From CAZWAP01 sp964632005 (GTDB lineage: Bacteria > Planctomycetota > Phycisphaerae > Sedimentisphaerales > Anaerobacaceae), in the NCBI GenBank assembly GCA_964632005.1, contig CAZWAP010000030.1, positions 1 to 30,185 of the forward strand: a stretch of 30,185 bases of DNA. Reading direction: 5' to 3'. The translations under genes and the position numbers were made by a program. The notes beneath the pieces are model-generated. The model searched no databases. It was not told where the DNA came from and saw only the letters and a list, made by a program, of their open reading frames with translations. Shown here piece after piece: positions 30,164 to 30,185 of this stretch (its first letter is position 1; every line of letters begins with the position of its first letter).

Positions 30164-30185
30164 GTGCTTTCCCACCCATTTGCTG

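Noticed and set aside
1..30185. CRISPR array, tRNA/rRNA genes, insertion sequence or phage
   Set aside because: No regularly spaced direct repeats, no clover-leaf or rRNA sequence, and no transposase, integrase or phage structural gene was found on reading both strands.

Overview
The window reads as a chromosomal segment of a planctomycete, most likely of the Phycisphaerae/Sedimentisphaerales type. The reasons are high GC, many Tat-exported Gfo/Idh/MocA oxidoreductases beside DUF1080, DUF6807 (PmoA-like) and ThuA proteins, secreted HEAT-repeat proteins and a dockerin-like C-terminus. This taxonomic call is inference from gene content; no rRNA or marker gene is present.

Bases 427 to about 18450 (+ strand) form a large sugar-modification locus. 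In order it holds a DUF6807-DUF1080 fusion, a lone DUF6807 lipoprotein, a xylose-isomerase-like TIM barrel, a Tat-exported Gfo/Idh/MocA protein, a ThuA protein, two HEAT-repeat proteins and a DUF1080 lipoprotein. Three closely related Tat-exported Gfo/Idh/MocA paralogues follow, then a three-domain fusion (TIM barrel plus two DUF1080 domains), then a fifth Tat-exported Gfo/Idh/MocA protein. From known members of these families, the likely chemistry is oxidation of a glycoside to a 3-keto-glycoside (Gfo/Idh/MocA), cleavage of that product (DUF1080) and isomerisation or epimerisation (TIM barrels). Nearly all these proteins carry export signals, so most of the chemistry would take place in the periplasm. 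No classical glycoside hydrolase, SusC/D pair or TonB receptor is visible.

Bases 18523 to 22908 (+) encode a membrane-anchored seven-haem cytochrome c, a five-helix membrane protein that may be a cytochrome b, the 52-residue remnant of another Gfo/Idh/MocA gene, and an NCS1/cytosine-permease-like transporter. A strong intrinsic terminator ends this block. The cytochrome pair may take electrons from the periplasmic oxidoreductases, but that link rests on proximity only.

Bases 23222 to 26826 (+) are a separate transcription unit: a proline-rich lipoprotein with a discoidin-like C-terminal domain, an Agl23/GT-C-like membrane protein (ATGA overlap) and ApbE.

Bases 26917 to 30092 (- strand) hold a family 2 glycosyltransferase with its own promoter, a small cysteine-rich unknown protein, and an exported protein built from three repeats. 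Each repeat combines calcium-binding-like loops, a CxxC pair and an HYMxHGSF motif, and the protein ends in a dockerin-like segment. These repeats are the best candidate here for an undescribed domain. No tRNA, rRNA, CRISPR array, insertion sequence or phage gene was found.
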